This document shows positions 1-9,289 of a stretch of 64,000 nt of DNA, in pieces. The notes under the pieces were generated by a model, which saw only the letters and a program-made list of their open reading frames with translations, searched no databases and had not been told where the DNA came from. The first letter of the stretch is position 1, and the number at the start of each line of letters is the position of its first letter. A program made the translations under genes and the position numbers. The stretch comes from Roseiarcus sp036513315 (GTDB lineage Bacteria > Pseudomonadota > Alphaproteobacteria > Rhizobiales > Beijerinckiaceae), in the NCBI GenBank assembly GCA_036513315.1, contig DATBZF010000027.1, forward strand, positions 12,467 through 76,466, in the 5' to 3' direction.

Positions 1-239
1 TCGCCTCCCCTTGTTGAGCTTCAAACGGGAATTACGGTCTGAAACGCACGGGTGACGAAAAGGATGCGGGTTGACGGCGAATAATTCTTGTATCGTTAGC
101 TCACCGTCGCCTGCCATAGGTATGATTTTAAGCGACGTCGGCGGACGCCACCGCCAAGTCCGCAACCCCTCGTCTTTGATGCGAGGTGCGGACCGTCTTC
201 ACAAATCAGCCGCCGGGTCCCCTGTCCGCCTCGCCGCGA

Positions 240-1280
240 TCAGCCGGGGACCGGCGCATCGTCACGCAGCAGTTTTTCGTGCTTCAACTCGGCCCAGAGA
301 TCGGTTGGGATGGGATGATTGAACGCGGCGAGGTTCTGTTCAACCTGAACCCGAGAAATCGCGCCGGGAATGACTGAGGCGACGCTTTGGTGGCCAAGCG
401 GAAATTGCAGCGCGGCGGCGGCGAGCGGCACTTTATGGCGCGCGCAGACCGCTTCCATCCGTGCGACGCGTTTCAGGATGTCGGGGCCGGCCGGCGCGTA
501 ATTATGCATCGCATGGGGCACGGCGCCGGTCGCCAGAATTCCTGAATTATACGTGCCGCCGATCACGATGCCGACGCCCCGCTCGGCGCAGCGGGGGAAC
601 TCGCTATCCAATACTTCCTGTTCGAGCAGGGTGTAGCGCATCGCGATCAGGAAGAAGTCGATGTCGAAGAGATCGAGATAGCGCGGGATCGTGCCCATCG
701 TATTGAAGCCGGCGCCTATCCCCTTGATCACGCCGGCATCGCGCAATTCCTCGAGCGCGCGCCAGCCGCTGGTGAAGAGCTGGTCCATATAGGCGCCGAC
801 CTTGGCTTCGAGCTTGTGATGCCAGGAATCGAGATCATGGATCAGAAGCACGTCAATGCTGTTGATGCCGAGGCGCTGAAGGCTGTCCTCGAACGAGCGC
901 ATCACGCCATCGTAGCCATAGTTGAAGATCGTATCGAAATCCAAGCCGCCGCGCCATTCGCCGCGCGCGAACGGCCCGGCCTTCAGCGGTCGCCGCAGCG
1001 TGCGGCCGACCTTGCTGGAGATGACAAACTCATCACGCGGGTGGCGATAGAGCGCGCGCCCGACGCGATGTTCGGCCTGACCCCGGCCATACCAGGGCGA
1101 CGTGTCGAAATAGCGGATGCCGCCGTCCCAGGCTTTCCGGAGCAGCGCCGCGGCTTCGTCGTCCTCGATGACGTCGAAGAGGTCGCCGAGCGGCGCCGTT
1201 CCCAATCCGAGTTCGGTCACGCTGACGCCCGTGCGACCGAGTTTTCGCGTCGCCAGAGGCGCGGCCTGCGTTGAAGTCAT
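240..1280 (-). CDS. Aldo/keto reductase, sugar (aldose/fucose) dehydrogenase type
   Basis: A 346-residue NAD(P)-dependent oxidoreductase of the aldo/keto reductase superfamily. The barrel start (TRKLGRTGVSVTELGLG), the FDTSPWYGRGQAE segment with the catalytic Tyr, the ISSKVGR lysine and the LIHDLD histidine are all visible. The wording resembles the D-threo-aldose/L-fucose dehydrogenase and pyridoxal dehydrogenase branch, so a soluble sugar or aldehyde dehydrogenase is likely, but the substrate cannot be read from sequence. The ATG at 1280 is chosen because GGGAGAG lies just before it; the frame stays open 50 codons further but that part has no family similarity. It is divergent from the secreted protein at 1578 and sits in no evident operon. 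Confidence 0.85.
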   Translation of the reverse strand: MTSTQAAPLATRKLGRTGVSVTELGLGTAPLGDLFDVIEDDEAAALLRKAWDGGIRYFDTSPWYGRGQAEHRVGRALYRHPRDEFVISSKVGRTLRRPLKAGPFARGEWRGGLDFDTIFNYGYDGVMRSFEDSLQRLGINSIDVLLIHDLDSWHHKLEAKVGAYMDQLFTSGWRALEELRDAGVIKGIGAGFNTMGTIPRYLDLFDIDFFLIAMRYTLLEQEVLDSEFPRCAERGVGIVIGGTYNSGILATGAVPHAMHNYAPAGPDILKRVARMEAVCARHKVPLAAAALQFPLGHQSVASVIPGAISRVQVEQNLAAFNHPIPTDLWAELKHEKLLRDDAPVPG

Positions 1281-1577
1281 GATCTCTCCCTTGCCGAGGT
1301 TCTCGGCAGCAAGCCTCGTTGCATCGTCCCGACTGCGAAGCGTGAAAGGTTCGAAGGCGCGACGCAAGAAATTTGTTGCAGGCCTCGCGCGGCAGGCGCT
1401 CGCCCCCTGCCCGGAGCCCAATGCTCTCAAAACACAGGGTTCTATCTGAAATTTCGTCCGGCCGGCTTCGCCGCCGCCCGCCGAGCGCTCCCCCGATATT
1501 AATCGAATTTTCGAGTTCTATTGGACGAACGGCCGGCGCAATCCTAAGAGATCGGGCGGATACGCCGGAGTTCGCCC

Positions 1578-1925
1578 ATGCAAAAGTTAATGATGAGAAT
1601 CAACGCTATGACGCTCGCATTGGTTTTTGGCGTCGTCGCGGCGGCGCCGCCGGCGCTCGCCAATGAGGCCTGCTCTTGCTGGCGCCATCATCGTCATGTC
1701 GCCTACCACTGGCGACATCCCGGCTTCGGACATCCCCATTGGGTCTATCAAGGCTGGGGGCCGGGCATTGGCTTTGGCGCTCTAACCGCTGTGACGGACG
1801 ATCGGCCTCCCGTTTACAATCATCCCTATTATTACGGCGGCGGCCCTTACGGGAATTGCAACGGCTATCGCCCGGTCTATGACCGATGGGGCAATGTGAG
1901 CGAACAGTCCGTCTACATCTGCTGA
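1578..1925 (+). CDS. Small secreted His/Tyr/Gly-rich protein of unknown function
   Basis: A 115-residue protein with a clear signal peptide (charged start, hydrophobic core LALVFGVVAAAPP, cleavage expected near ALANEA). The mature part is rich in His, Trp, Tyr and Gly (HHRHVAYHWRHPGFGHPHW), and four Cys could form disulfides. The end (VYDRWGNVSEQSVYIC) resembles tails of small periplasmic proteins common in Hyphomicrobiales. GGAG lies 8 nt before the ATG; later ATGs at codons 5, 6 and 11 are possible starts. The His clusters could bind metal, but that is inference. I do not recognise a named family. The downstream gene is convergent, so it is transcribed alone. Confidence 0.7.
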   Translation: MQKLMMRINAMTLALVFGVVAAAPPALANEACSCWRHHRHVAYHWRHPGFGHPHWVYQGWGPGIGFGALTAVTDDRPPVYNHPYYYGGGPYGNCNGYRPVYDRWGNVSEQSVYIC

Positions 1926-1939
1926 CGGCGCCGCCATCC

Positions 1940-3160
1940 TCAAACGGGAACCACGGGCGCCTTCTGCTTGCGAAGCGCGTCGACCACCTGGCTGTCAAGG
2001 TTGAGATGCGCCTTCAACAGGTCCGGCGGCGTCAACGCGAGCCATTGGTTCAATGACAGGTCGGCGTAATAGCCGCTCTTGAACATTTCAAGAAATCGCA
2101 ACGGCGCGTCGCCGGTGTTTTCGACATAATGGCCCATGGCGAACGGCACATAGCCGACATCGCCGGCCCGGAAATCGAAGGTCCGCGCCTGGCCGGAAGA
2201 GGCGAATACGCCCATGCGCCCCTGCCCTTCGATGTAATATTGCCATTCATCGGCATTCGGGTGCCAATGCAATTCGCGCATTCCGCCCGGCTCGATCTCG
2301 ACCAAGGCGGCGGCGATGGTTTTGGAGGCGGGAAAGTTGCTGGAATCGACGATGCGGACCGAGCCGCTCTTGGTGCGGAGAGGCTCCTGCGCCAGCAATC
2401 TGTGGCTGAAGCTCAGCGGAACCGGCGGCGCGCCGCGCAGCTTGTCTTCGCCGAGCGGCCCCGGTGTAGGAGCGCTGAAGATATAGAGTTCGCTGGGGTC
2501 GGGCGTATGGCTCAGCAACGCGCCTGGCACGCCGAAATTTTTCGCGAGCACCTCGTTCGGCGTATGCTTGAACCAGTCGCTCAGTAGGAAAGTGCTGTCT
2601 TCGTCGAAGCCGCCGCTGTCGAAAACCAGCAGAAACTCGCACCCGTCCGGCCCCAATCCCTGGATCGCATGCGGGATGCCCGACGGGAAATACCAGAGGT
2701 CGCCGACGCCGACGTCTTCGACGAAATTTTTGCCCTGCGCATCGATCGCGTTGATGCGCGCCGAGCCATAAAGCATATAGGCCCACTCCGCTTCCTTGTG
2801 CCAATGCAGCTCACGCACGCCGCCGGCGTTGAGCCGCATATTGACGCCCGCGATGTTCTTCGAGACGCCCAGCTCCCGCTCGGTGATCTGCCGCGTCCAG
2901 CCGCCGCTTTCCTGTCGGACGTGGGAATCGGCGAAGGAGAATCTGAGATTGGGCAGCGTTCCGTGATCGGTCGAGGGCGGATTGATTATATCCGGATTCT
3001 GCTGCTCGCGGATCAGATTGCGCGGGCCCGGATCCGTGCCGCCGACGCCTGGCTTGCGGCTCGGCTGAACCTCCGCCGCCGAAACTACCTGGGCGCCGAT
3101 AAGGCCGCCTGCGCCAAGCGTCAGCCCGGTCAAAAGATCTCGCCGACTGGCAGATGTCAT
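1940..3160 (-). CDS. oxdC: Oxalate decarboxylase, bicupin, Tat-exported
   Basis: A 406-residue bicupin that converts oxalate to formate and CO2 using Mn and O2. The N-terminus has a twin-arginine signal (SRRDLLTGLTLGAGG), predicting export of the folded metalloprotein. Both cupins keep the metal ligands: HWHKEAEW with H119, H121, E125 plus H164, and HWHPNADEW with H298, H300, E305 plus H344. The flexible lid reads DEDST near residues 186-190 and keeps the Glu (E187) at the position that gives decarboxylase rather than oxidase activity in Bacillus OxdC. GGGGGA precedes the ATG at 3160 by 4 nt. It is divergent from the serine hydrolase and convergent with the secreted protein. Confidence 0.88.
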   Translation of the reverse strand: MTSASRRDLLTGLTLGAGGLIGAQVVSAAEVQPSRKPGVGGTDPGPRNLIREQQNPDIINPPSTDHGTLPNLRFSFADSHVRQESGGWTRQITERELGVSKNIAGVNMRLNAGGVRELHWHKEAEWAYMLYGSARINAIDAQGKNFVEDVGVGDLWYFPSGIPHAIQGLGPDGCEFLLVFDSGGFDEDSTFLLSDWFKHTPNEVLAKNFGVPGALLSHTPDPSELYIFSAPTPGPLGEDKLRGAPPVPLSFSHRLLAQEPLRTKSGSVRIVDSSNFPASKTIAAALVEIEPGGMRELHWHPNADEWQYYIEGQGRMGVFASSGQARTFDFRAGDVGYVPFAMGHYVENTGDAPLRFLEMFKSGYYADLSLNQWLALTPPDLLKAHLNLDSQVVDALRKQKAPVVPV

Positions 3161-3395
3161 ATCGTCCCCCCATTTGGTTTCGATTGCACGCGCTCGACAA
3201 TCCTTGAACGGGCGCCGCGCCCAGCGCAATTTGCTTTTGCCCGAGCTTCAACGCAAAGCAAATGGGCGTTATCGCGACGGCAGTGGAATTGACGGAGAAT
3301 GTCATGCCCTCCGAAGCGAGACGCCAGCGCGTTGCCAAATAAGCGAAGCTGGGCGAATCTGCGATTTCGATGCGCAGCGCCGCTGGCGCCGCGAA

Positions 3396-4790
3396 ATGGA
3401 AACCGTCGCGCCCGTCTGGACTACCAACATGGACAAATGGCTCAAGGCGGCGCTGGATTACATTCCAGGCTGGATCGCATTGCAAATGCGGCTCGGCGAT
3501 CAACCCGGCTGCGTGATCGCCATCGCCCACAAAGGCCGCATCGTTCTCGAACAGGCGTTCGGCCTCGCCGACCTCGGCAGCGGCGAGAAAATGACGCCGC
3601 GCCATCGCTTCCGCATCGCCTCCCATTCCAAGAGCTTCACCGCCGCTGGCGTCATGAAGCTGCGCGAACAGGGCCGGCTGAAACTCGACGATCGCGTCGG
3701 CGAGCATGTCAGAGGCCTCAGTCGTGAAATCGCGCAGGCGACGATCGCCCAGCTCCTCTCACATAGCGCGGGCATCATTCGCGACGGGGCCGATAACGGC
3801 CAGTTCATCGACCGGCGGCCGTTCTTCGACGCCGCCGAGCTGATGGCCGATTTCGCAGATGATCCCGCCATCGCGCCCAACACGCGCTTCAAATATTCCA
3901 ATCACGGTTTCGGCCTGGTCGGGCTTGTCATCGAAGCGATCGTCGCTGAGCCTTACAAGGCCTGGATCAAGCGCGAAATCATCGACGCGGCCGGTCTGAA
4001 AGAGACGGAGCCGGACATGCCGCTTGCCAAGGGGACGCCTTTCGCGCGCGGACACACCAGCAAACTGCTGCTCGGCAGGCGCGCGATCATTCCCGGCGAT
4101 TATGCGACCCATGCAATCGCGCCAGCCGCCGGTTTCGTCAGCACCGCAAGCGATGTCGCACGCTTCTTCGCGCAGCTCTCTCCGCTCGCCAAGACGAGCG
4201 CGCTCTCTGTCGCCAGCCGCCGCGAAATGACGCGACCGCAATGGCGCAATCCGCATTCCGGCGTCGAGGAACATTATGGCCTCGGCATCAAGAGCGGGTC
4301 GCTCGGCGGCTGGGACTGTTTCGGCCATGGCGGTTCGCTGCAGGGATATATTTCCTCGACCGCCGTCTTGCCGAAGCAGGATCTCAGCATCTGCGTCCTG
4401 ACCAACGCCAACAATGGCTGGGCCGGGCCCTGGGTCGAGGGCGCAATCCATATCCTGCGCGGATTTTCAGGGCGCGGCGCCCCGTCGCGCAAGCTCAGCG
4501 ACTGGAACGGTCGCTGGTGGGGATTTGGCGGCGCGGCGGACCTCGTCGCGATGGGCGAAATCGTCCTCATCGCCGATCCGCAGACCTGGAACCCCTTCGC
4601 GCATGCCGCCGAAATCGAAGTGACCGGAAAGGACAGGGGCCGCATTGCGCTCGCCAACGGTTATGCGAGCCATGGCGAGAAGGTCCGCCGCGTCCGCGAC
4701 AGAACGCGCGAAGTGACGGAGGTGTGGCTGGCTGGGCTCCAAGCTGCTGCCCGAGGCGCAGGTGATCGCGGAGATGCAGGCGCGGTATGA
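3396..4790 (+). CDS. Beta-lactamase-fold serine hydrolase, C-terminus frameshifted
   Basis: A serine hydrolase of the class C beta-lactamase/D-aminopeptidase superfamily, 464 residues as read. The nucleophile motif is SHSK (S76 and K79 from this start) and the Tyr motif is YSN (167-169). No signal peptide is evident. The start is uncertain: ATG 3396 or ATG 3429, neither with a strong Shine-Dalgarno. The last residues after EVWLAG (about 4735) look wrong. Removing one base there restores a frame reading SKLLPEAQVIAEMQARYE, a plausible family-type tail, which would end at 4875. The gene therefore carries a 1-nt frameshift or a sequencing error near 4736. Substrate is unknown; esterase, peptidase or beta-lactam-binding roles all occur in the family. 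Confidence 0.75.
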   Translation: METVAPVWTTNMDKWLKAALDYIPGWIALQMRLGDQPGCVIAIAHKGRIVLEQAFGLADLGSGEKMTPRHRFRIASHSKSFTAAGVMKLREQGRLKLDDRVGEHVRGLSREIAQATIAQLLSHSAGIIRDGADNGQFIDRRPFFDAAELMADFADDPAIAPNTRFKYSNHGFGLVGLVIEAIVAEPYKAWIKREIIDAAGLKETEPDMPLAKGTPFARGHTSKLLLGRRAIIPGDYATHAIAPAAGFVSTASDVARFFAQLSPLAKTSALSVASRREMTRPQWRNPHSGVEEHYGLGIKSGSLGGWDCFGHGGSLQGYISSTAVLPKQDLSICVLTNANNGWAGPWVEGAIHILRGFSGRGAPSRKLSDWNGRWWGFGGAADLVAMGEIVLIADPQTWNPFAHAAEIEVTGKDRGRIALANGYASHGEKVRRVRDRTREVTEVWLAGLQAAARGAGDRGDAGAV

Positions 4791-5019
4791 GATGGCGCCG
4801 CTGACGACGCCGGGCGTGACGCCTCCCGTTCGCAAGCCACGTCTGCGTCGGACACGCAAGCGGGCGGTCCCGTAGAAGGAAAGCTGAACACGACGAGATC
4901 GCCACACGATCGCCCATGGCGCTCCCTCGGATCGTCGCCCCGCGCCAATTTCCTCCTTGCGGACGCCCCATGCCTCAGGCCAAAGTCCGCGCCCAACCCT
5001 TAAGCGGAAGTCCAGCTTC

Positions 5020-7296
5020 ATGGCGAGCGAAGCCCATCACGACCTCAAATCCGACGCGCTGTATTTCCACCGCGAACCCAGGCCCGGCAAGTTGGAGATC
5101 CTGCCGACCAAACCGCTCGGCAATCAGCGCGATCTCGCGCTCGCCTATTCGCCGGGCGTCGCCTTCGCCTGCGAGGCGATCGCCGCCGATCCGGCCGAGG
5201 CCGCCAATCTCACCATCCGCCAGAACCTCGTCGCGGTCCTGACCAACGGCACGGCGGTGCTCGGACTGGGCGCCATCGGCCCGCTCGCCTCCAAGCCTGT
5301 GATGGAAGGCAAGGCGGTGCTGTTCAAGAAATTCGCCGGCATCGACGTCTTCGACATCGAAGTCGCGCAAAACGATGTCGACAAGCTGGTCGACATTATC
5401 GTTGCGCTGGAGCCGACCTTCGGCGGCATCAACCTTGAAGACATCAAGGGCCCGGAATGTTTCGAGGTCGAGGAAAAGGCTAAGGCCCGCATGGGTATAC
5501 CCGTCTTCCATGACGACCAGCACGGCACCGCGATCATCGTCTCTGCCGCCGTCACCAACGCGCTGGAGCTGACCGGCAAGAAACTCAGTGAAGTGAAAAT
5601 CGTCGCCTCCGGCGCCGGCGCCGCCGCGCTCGCCTCGCTCAATCTCCTGGTCTCGCTCGGCGCGCAGCGCAAGAACATATTCGTTTGCGACATCGAAGGC
5701 GTCGTCTATACCGGCCGTCCGACGCTGATGGACCGCTGGAAGTCGGTCTATGCGCAGGAGACGGAGGCGCGCAAACTCGCCGACGTCATCGACGGCGCTG
5801 ATATTTTCCTAGGTCTTTCAGCAGCGGGCGTGCTGAAGCCCGAATTGCTGAAGCGCATGGCGCGCGATCCGCTGATCCTCGCGCTCGCCAATCCGACGCC
5901 GGAAATCATGCCGGAACTCGCCTTCGCCGAACGGCCCGACGCGATGATCTGCACCGGCCGCTCCGACTATCCCAACCAGGTCAACAATGTCCTGTGCTTT
6001 CCCTATATTTTTCGCGGCGCGCTCGATGTCGGCGCGAGCACCATCAACGAGCAGATGAAAGCGGCGGCGGTCAAGGCGATCGCGGGTCTGGCGCGCGAAG
6101 CGCCGTCCGAAGTGGTGGCGCGCGCCTATAGCGGCGAGGCTTCGCCTTTCGGGCGGACGTCGCTGATCCCGAGCCCCTTCGATCCGCGCCTGATGCTGCG
6201 CATCGCGCCGGCCGTCGCCAAAGCGGCCATGGATTCGGGAGTCGCCCGCCGGCCGATCGAAGATTTCGACGCCTATGCCGACAAGCTCGGCCGTTTCGTC
6301 TTCCGCTCCGGCTTCATCATGAAGCCGATTTTCGCCAAAGCGAAAACCGCCAAGAAGCGCGTCATCTACGCCGAGGGCGAGGACGAGCGCGTATTGCGCG
6401 CGACCCAGGTCGTGCTGGAGGAAGGCGTCGCCAGCCCGATCCTGATCGGACGCCCCGAAGTCGTCAAAGAGCGCATCAAGCGCTTCGGCCTCGCGCTGAC
6501 GCCGGGGCGCGATTTCGAAATCGTCGATCCGGAGGACGATCCGCGCTACCGCGATTATGTCGCGACCTATCTGGAGATCGCCGGGCGCAAAGGCGTGACG
6601 CCGAGCGCGGCGCGCACGCTGGTGCGCACCAACACCACCGTGATCGGCGCCCTGGCGGTGCAGCGCGGCGACGCAGATGCGTTGATCTGCGGCCTCGACG
6701 GGCGCTTCCAGTCGCGCCTCAAACATATCAGGGACATTATCGGCCTGGCGCCCGGCGCGCATGATTTCGCCGCACTGTCGCTGGTGATCGCCTCGACCGG
6801 CGCGTTCTTTCTCGCCGACACCCACGTGCGTTATGACCCCGACGCGGAAGAGATCGCCGATATGGCGATCTCCTGCGCGAGCCATGTGCGCCGCTTCGGC
6901 ATCACGCCGAAAATCGCGCTGATTTCGCACTCCGATTTTGGTTCGGCGGACACGCCTTCCGCGTTGAAAATGCGCTGCGCGCTGGCGTTGATCCGCGAGC
7001 GGGCGCCCGAACTTGAGGTCGACGGCGAAATGCAGGCCGACAGCGCTTTGTCGATCGCCGCCCGAGAGCGCGTGCTGCCCAATTCCCGGCTGGAGGGCGA
7101 AGCCAATGTGCTGATTATGCCCAATCTCGATGCGGGCAACACCGCCTTGCAGCTCACCCGCGTCATCGCCGGCGCCCTGCCCGTCGGCCCGATCCTGATC
7201 GGCCCCGCCAAGCCCGCCCATATCCTGACGCCGTCGGTGACCGCGCGCGGCATCGTCAACATGACGGCGATCGCCGCGGTGGAGGCGGCGGGGTGA
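5020..7296 (+). CDS. maeB: NADP-dependent malic enzyme with phosphotransacetylase-like domain
   Basis: A 758-residue cytosolic enzyme for malate to pyruvate plus CO2 with NADP reduction. Residues about 1-430 are the malic enzyme part, with the Tyr region LAYSPGVAFA, the conserved HDDQHGTAIIVSAA and a Rossmann stretch ASGAGAAALASLNLL. Residues about 440-758 form the phosphate acetyl/butyryltransferase-like domain typical of MaeB, which in this family regulates (acetyl-CoA sensing) and usually is not catalytic. The length fits the family. The ATG at 5020 is preferred because GGAAG precedes it by 9 nt and MASEAHHDLKSDALYFH starts the family alignment. The gene is monocistronic, with the LysE exporter following after 85 nt. 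Confidence 0.95.
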   Translation: MASEAHHDLKSDALYFHREPRPGKLEILPTKPLGNQRDLALAYSPGVAFACEAIAADPAEAANLTIRQNLVAVLTNGTAVLGLGAIGPLASKPVMEGKAVLFKKFAGIDVFDIEVAQNDVDKLVDIIVALEPTFGGINLEDIKGPECFEVEEKAKARMGIPVFHDDQHGTAIIVSAAVTNALELTGKKLSEVKIVASGAGAAALASLNLLVSLGAQRKNIFVCDIEGVVYTGRPTLMDRWKSVYAQETEARKLADVIDGADIFLGLSAAGVLKPELLKRMARDPLILALANPTPEIMPELAFAERPDAMICTGRSDYPNQVNNVLCFPYIFRGALDVGASTINEQMKAAAVKAIAGLAREAPSEVVARAYSGEASPFGRTSLIPSPFDPRLMLRIAPAVAKAAMDSGVARRPIEDFDAYADKLGRFVFRSGFIMKPIFAKAKTAKKRVIYAEGEDERVLRATQVVLEEGVASPILIGRPEVVKERIKRFGLALTPGRDFEIVDPEDDPRYRDYVATYLEIAGRKGVTPSAARTLVRTNTTVIGALAVQRGDADALICGLDGRFQSRLKHIRDIIGLAPGAHDFAALSLVIASTGAFFLADTHVRYDPDAEEIADMAISCASHVRRFGITPKIALISHSDFGSADTPSALKMRCALALIRERAPELEVDGEMQADSALSIAARERVLPNSRLEGEANVLIMPNLDAGNTALQLTRVIAGALPVGPILIGPAKPAHILTPSVTARGIVNMTAIAAVEAAG

Positions 7297-7381
7297 AGCC
7301 AATTGTAGTTTAAGCTCACATTCTCTATCGGCTTCGCGATGTCCATCGCCATCGGAGGCTGGAGACAAGGAAATTCCAGAC

Positions 7382-8014
7382 ATGCATCTCGCCAGCCTCA
7401 TCGCCTTCGCCGCCATCGCCCTCGGCATGGTGCTGACGCCGGGACCGAACATGGCCTATCTTGTCTCGCGCTCGGTGTGCCAAGGCCGCGCGGCCGGTCT
7501 GATCTCGCTCGGCGGCGTCGCGCTGGGGTTCCTCACTTACATGCTGCTGGCCGCCTTCGGCATCACCGCGCTGCTGTTCGCCATCCCCTATGCCTATGAC
7601 GCGCTGCGTCTCTGCGGGGCCGCCTATCTCGCCTGGATGGCGTGGAACGCCCTGCGGCCCGGCGGCGCCTCGCCGTTTCAGGTGCGCGAACTGCCGCCCG
7701 ATTCGCCGCGTCGGTTGTTTGCGATGGGCCTGCTGACCAATCTCCTCAATCCGAAGATCGCCGCACTTTATCTTTCGCTGCTGCCGCAATTCGTCGACCG
7801 CGCCGCCAGCGACGTGATGGGCCAGACGCTGGCGCTCGGCGCTGCGCAGATCGCCATCAGCGTCATGGTCAACGCCGCGATCGTCATTACGGCGGGAAGC
7901 GTCGCCGCCTTCCTGACCGGCCGGCCGCTCTGGGCGCGCGCGCAACGCTGGCTGATGGGCGGCGTGCTGGCGGGGCTGGCGCTGCGCATGGCTTGGGACA
8001 GCGGGCGGCGGTAA
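7382..8014 (+). CDS. LysE/RhtB family amino-acid exporter
   Basis: A 210-residue inner-membrane protein with about six hydrophobic helices. The N-terminus holds the RhtB/LysE signature GMVLTPGPNMAYLVSRSVCQGR, followed by GLLTNLLNPKIAALYLSLLPQF, which carries the NPK motif of the family. Members export amino acids or derivatives (homoserine, threonine, lysine, leucine) by proton exchange; the substrate here is not predictable. A short spacer separates it from maeB, and the isovaleryl-CoA dehydrogenase gene follows on the same strand. That leaves a role in branched-chain amino-acid overflow open, which is speculative. Confidence 0.88.
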   Translation: MHLASLIAFAAIALGMVLTPGPNMAYLVSRSVCQGRAAGLISLGGVALGFLTYMLLAAFGITALLFAIPYAYDALRLCGAAYLAWMAWNALRPGGASPFQVRELPPDSPRRLFAMGLLTNLLNPKIAALYLSLLPQFVDRAASDVMGQTLALGAAQIAISVMVNAAIVITAGSVAAFLTGRPLWARAQRWLMGGVLAGLALRMAWDSGRR

Positions 8015-8104
8015 GCGATCGCGCCTGTTCGGCTTCCGTCGCGCTGGACAGGGCGGTCGATTGCCGCCAAGTTTGCGTCCCACCCGGCAATGCGGCAGTC
8101 GCCC

Positions 8105-9277
8105 ATGATCCCCAATTCCGCCCGCCCTTTCAATTTCGATCTCGGCGAGAGCGCTGAAATGATCCGCGAGTCGACGCGCGACTTCGCTGAGGCCGAGATC
8201 GCGCCGCGCGCGGCTGAGATCGATCGCGACAATCTTTTCCCCCGCGACCTCTGGCCGAAAATGGGCGCGCTTGGCCTGCACGGCATTACCGCGCCGGAGG
8301 AATATGGCGGGCTGGCCTTGGGTTATCTCGAACATTGCGTGGCGATCGAGGAAGTCTCGCGCGCCTCCGCCTCGGTCGGCCTTTCCTATGGCGCCCATTC
8401 CAATCTTTGCGTCAACCAGCTTACCCGGAACGGCAATGACGCCCAGAAAAGTCGTTACCTGCCCAAGCTGATCTCCGGCGAACATGTTGGCGCGCTCGCC
8501 ATGTCGGAGCCCAACGCCGGCTCGGACGTCGTCTCGATGACCACCCGCGCCGAGCGCCGCGGCGACCGCTTCATCATCAATGGCGCGAAAATGTGGATCA
8601 CCAACGGCCCCGTCGCCGACACGCTGGTGGTCTACGCCAAGACCGACCCTTCGGCGGGACCGCGCGGCATCAGCGCCTTCATCGTCGAGCGCGGCATGAA
8701 GGGATTCTCCAACGGAACCAAGCTCGACAAAGTCGGCATGCGCGGCTCCGACACTTCCGAACTGATCTTTCAGGACTGCGAAGTGCCCGAGGACAATCTG
8801 CTCGGCGCGCTCGGGCGCGGCGTCAATGTGCTGATGTCGGGCCTCGATTATGAGCGCGTCGTGCTCGCGGCCGGGCCGCTCGGCATCATGCAGGCGGCAA
8901 TGGACGTCGTGCTGCCCTATGTCCATCAGCGCAAGCAATTTGGCGCGCCGATCGGCTCTTTCCAGCTTGTCCAGGGCAAGCTCGCCGATATGTATGTGAC
9001 GATGAACGCGGCGCGCGCCTATGTCTACGCCGTCGCCAAGGCCTGCGATCGCGGCGAGACGACGCGCGAGGACTCGGCCGGCGCCATCCTCTATGCCGCC
9101 GAGCGCGCCACCCAGGTCGCGCTGGATGCGATGCAGCTCCTTGGCGGCAACGGCTATGTCAACGACTATCCGACCGGCCGGCTGCTACGCGACGCCAAGC
9201 TCTATGAGATCGGCGCCGGCACCAGCGAAATCCGGCGCATGCTGATCGGTCGGGAATTATTCGCCAAGAGCGAGTGA
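8105..9277 (+). CDS. Acyl-CoA dehydrogenase, isovaleryl-CoA dehydrogenase type
   Basis: A 390-residue FAD flavoenzyme that oxidises a short branched acyl-CoA, most likely isovaleryl-CoA in leucine breakdown. Markers are the FAD/substrate loop GALAMSEPNAGSDVVSM, WITNGPVADTLVVYAKTD, the IVD-like GLDYERVVLAAGPLG segment holding the glutamate used as base in IVD, and the C-terminal LLGGNGYVNDYPTGRLLRDA. It would pass electrons to electron-transfer flavoprotein. The ATG at 8105 is preferred over an upstream codon in the same frame; there is no strong ribosome site. The partner genes expected in a leucine operon (methylcrotonyl-CoA carboxylase, hydroxymethylglutaryl-CoA lyase) are not next to it, so it may belong to a dispersed pathway. 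Confidence 0.87.
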   Translation: MIPNSARPFNFDLGESAEMIRESTRDFAEAEIAPRAAEIDRDNLFPRDLWPKMGALGLHGITAPEEYGGLALGYLEHCVAIEEVSRASASVGLSYGAHSNLCVNQLTRNGNDAQKSRYLPKLISGEHVGALAMSEPNAGSDVVSMTTRAERRGDRFIINGAKMWITNGPVADTLVVYAKTDPSAGPRGISAFIVERGMKGFSNGTKLDKVGMRGSDTSELIFQDCEVPEDNLLGALGRGVNVLMSGLDYERVVLAAGPLGIMQAAMDVVLPYVHQRKQFGAPIGSFQLVQGKLADMYVTMNAARAYVYAVAKACDRGETTREDSAGAILYAAERATQVALDAMQLLGGNGYVNDYPTGRLLRDAKLYEIGAGTSEIRRMLIGRELFAKSE

Positions 9278-9289
9278 CGGTCCGCGCCC

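Noticed and set aside
5818..7452. Long open frame on the minus strand opposite maeB
   Set aside because: Antisense to a conserved enzyme, Arg/Gly/Asp-rich translation typical of GC-rich shadow frames, no family motif.
7325..8938. Minus-strand open frame spanning lysE and the acyl-CoA dehydrogenase
   Set aside because: Crosses two real genes in antisense and has no similarity.
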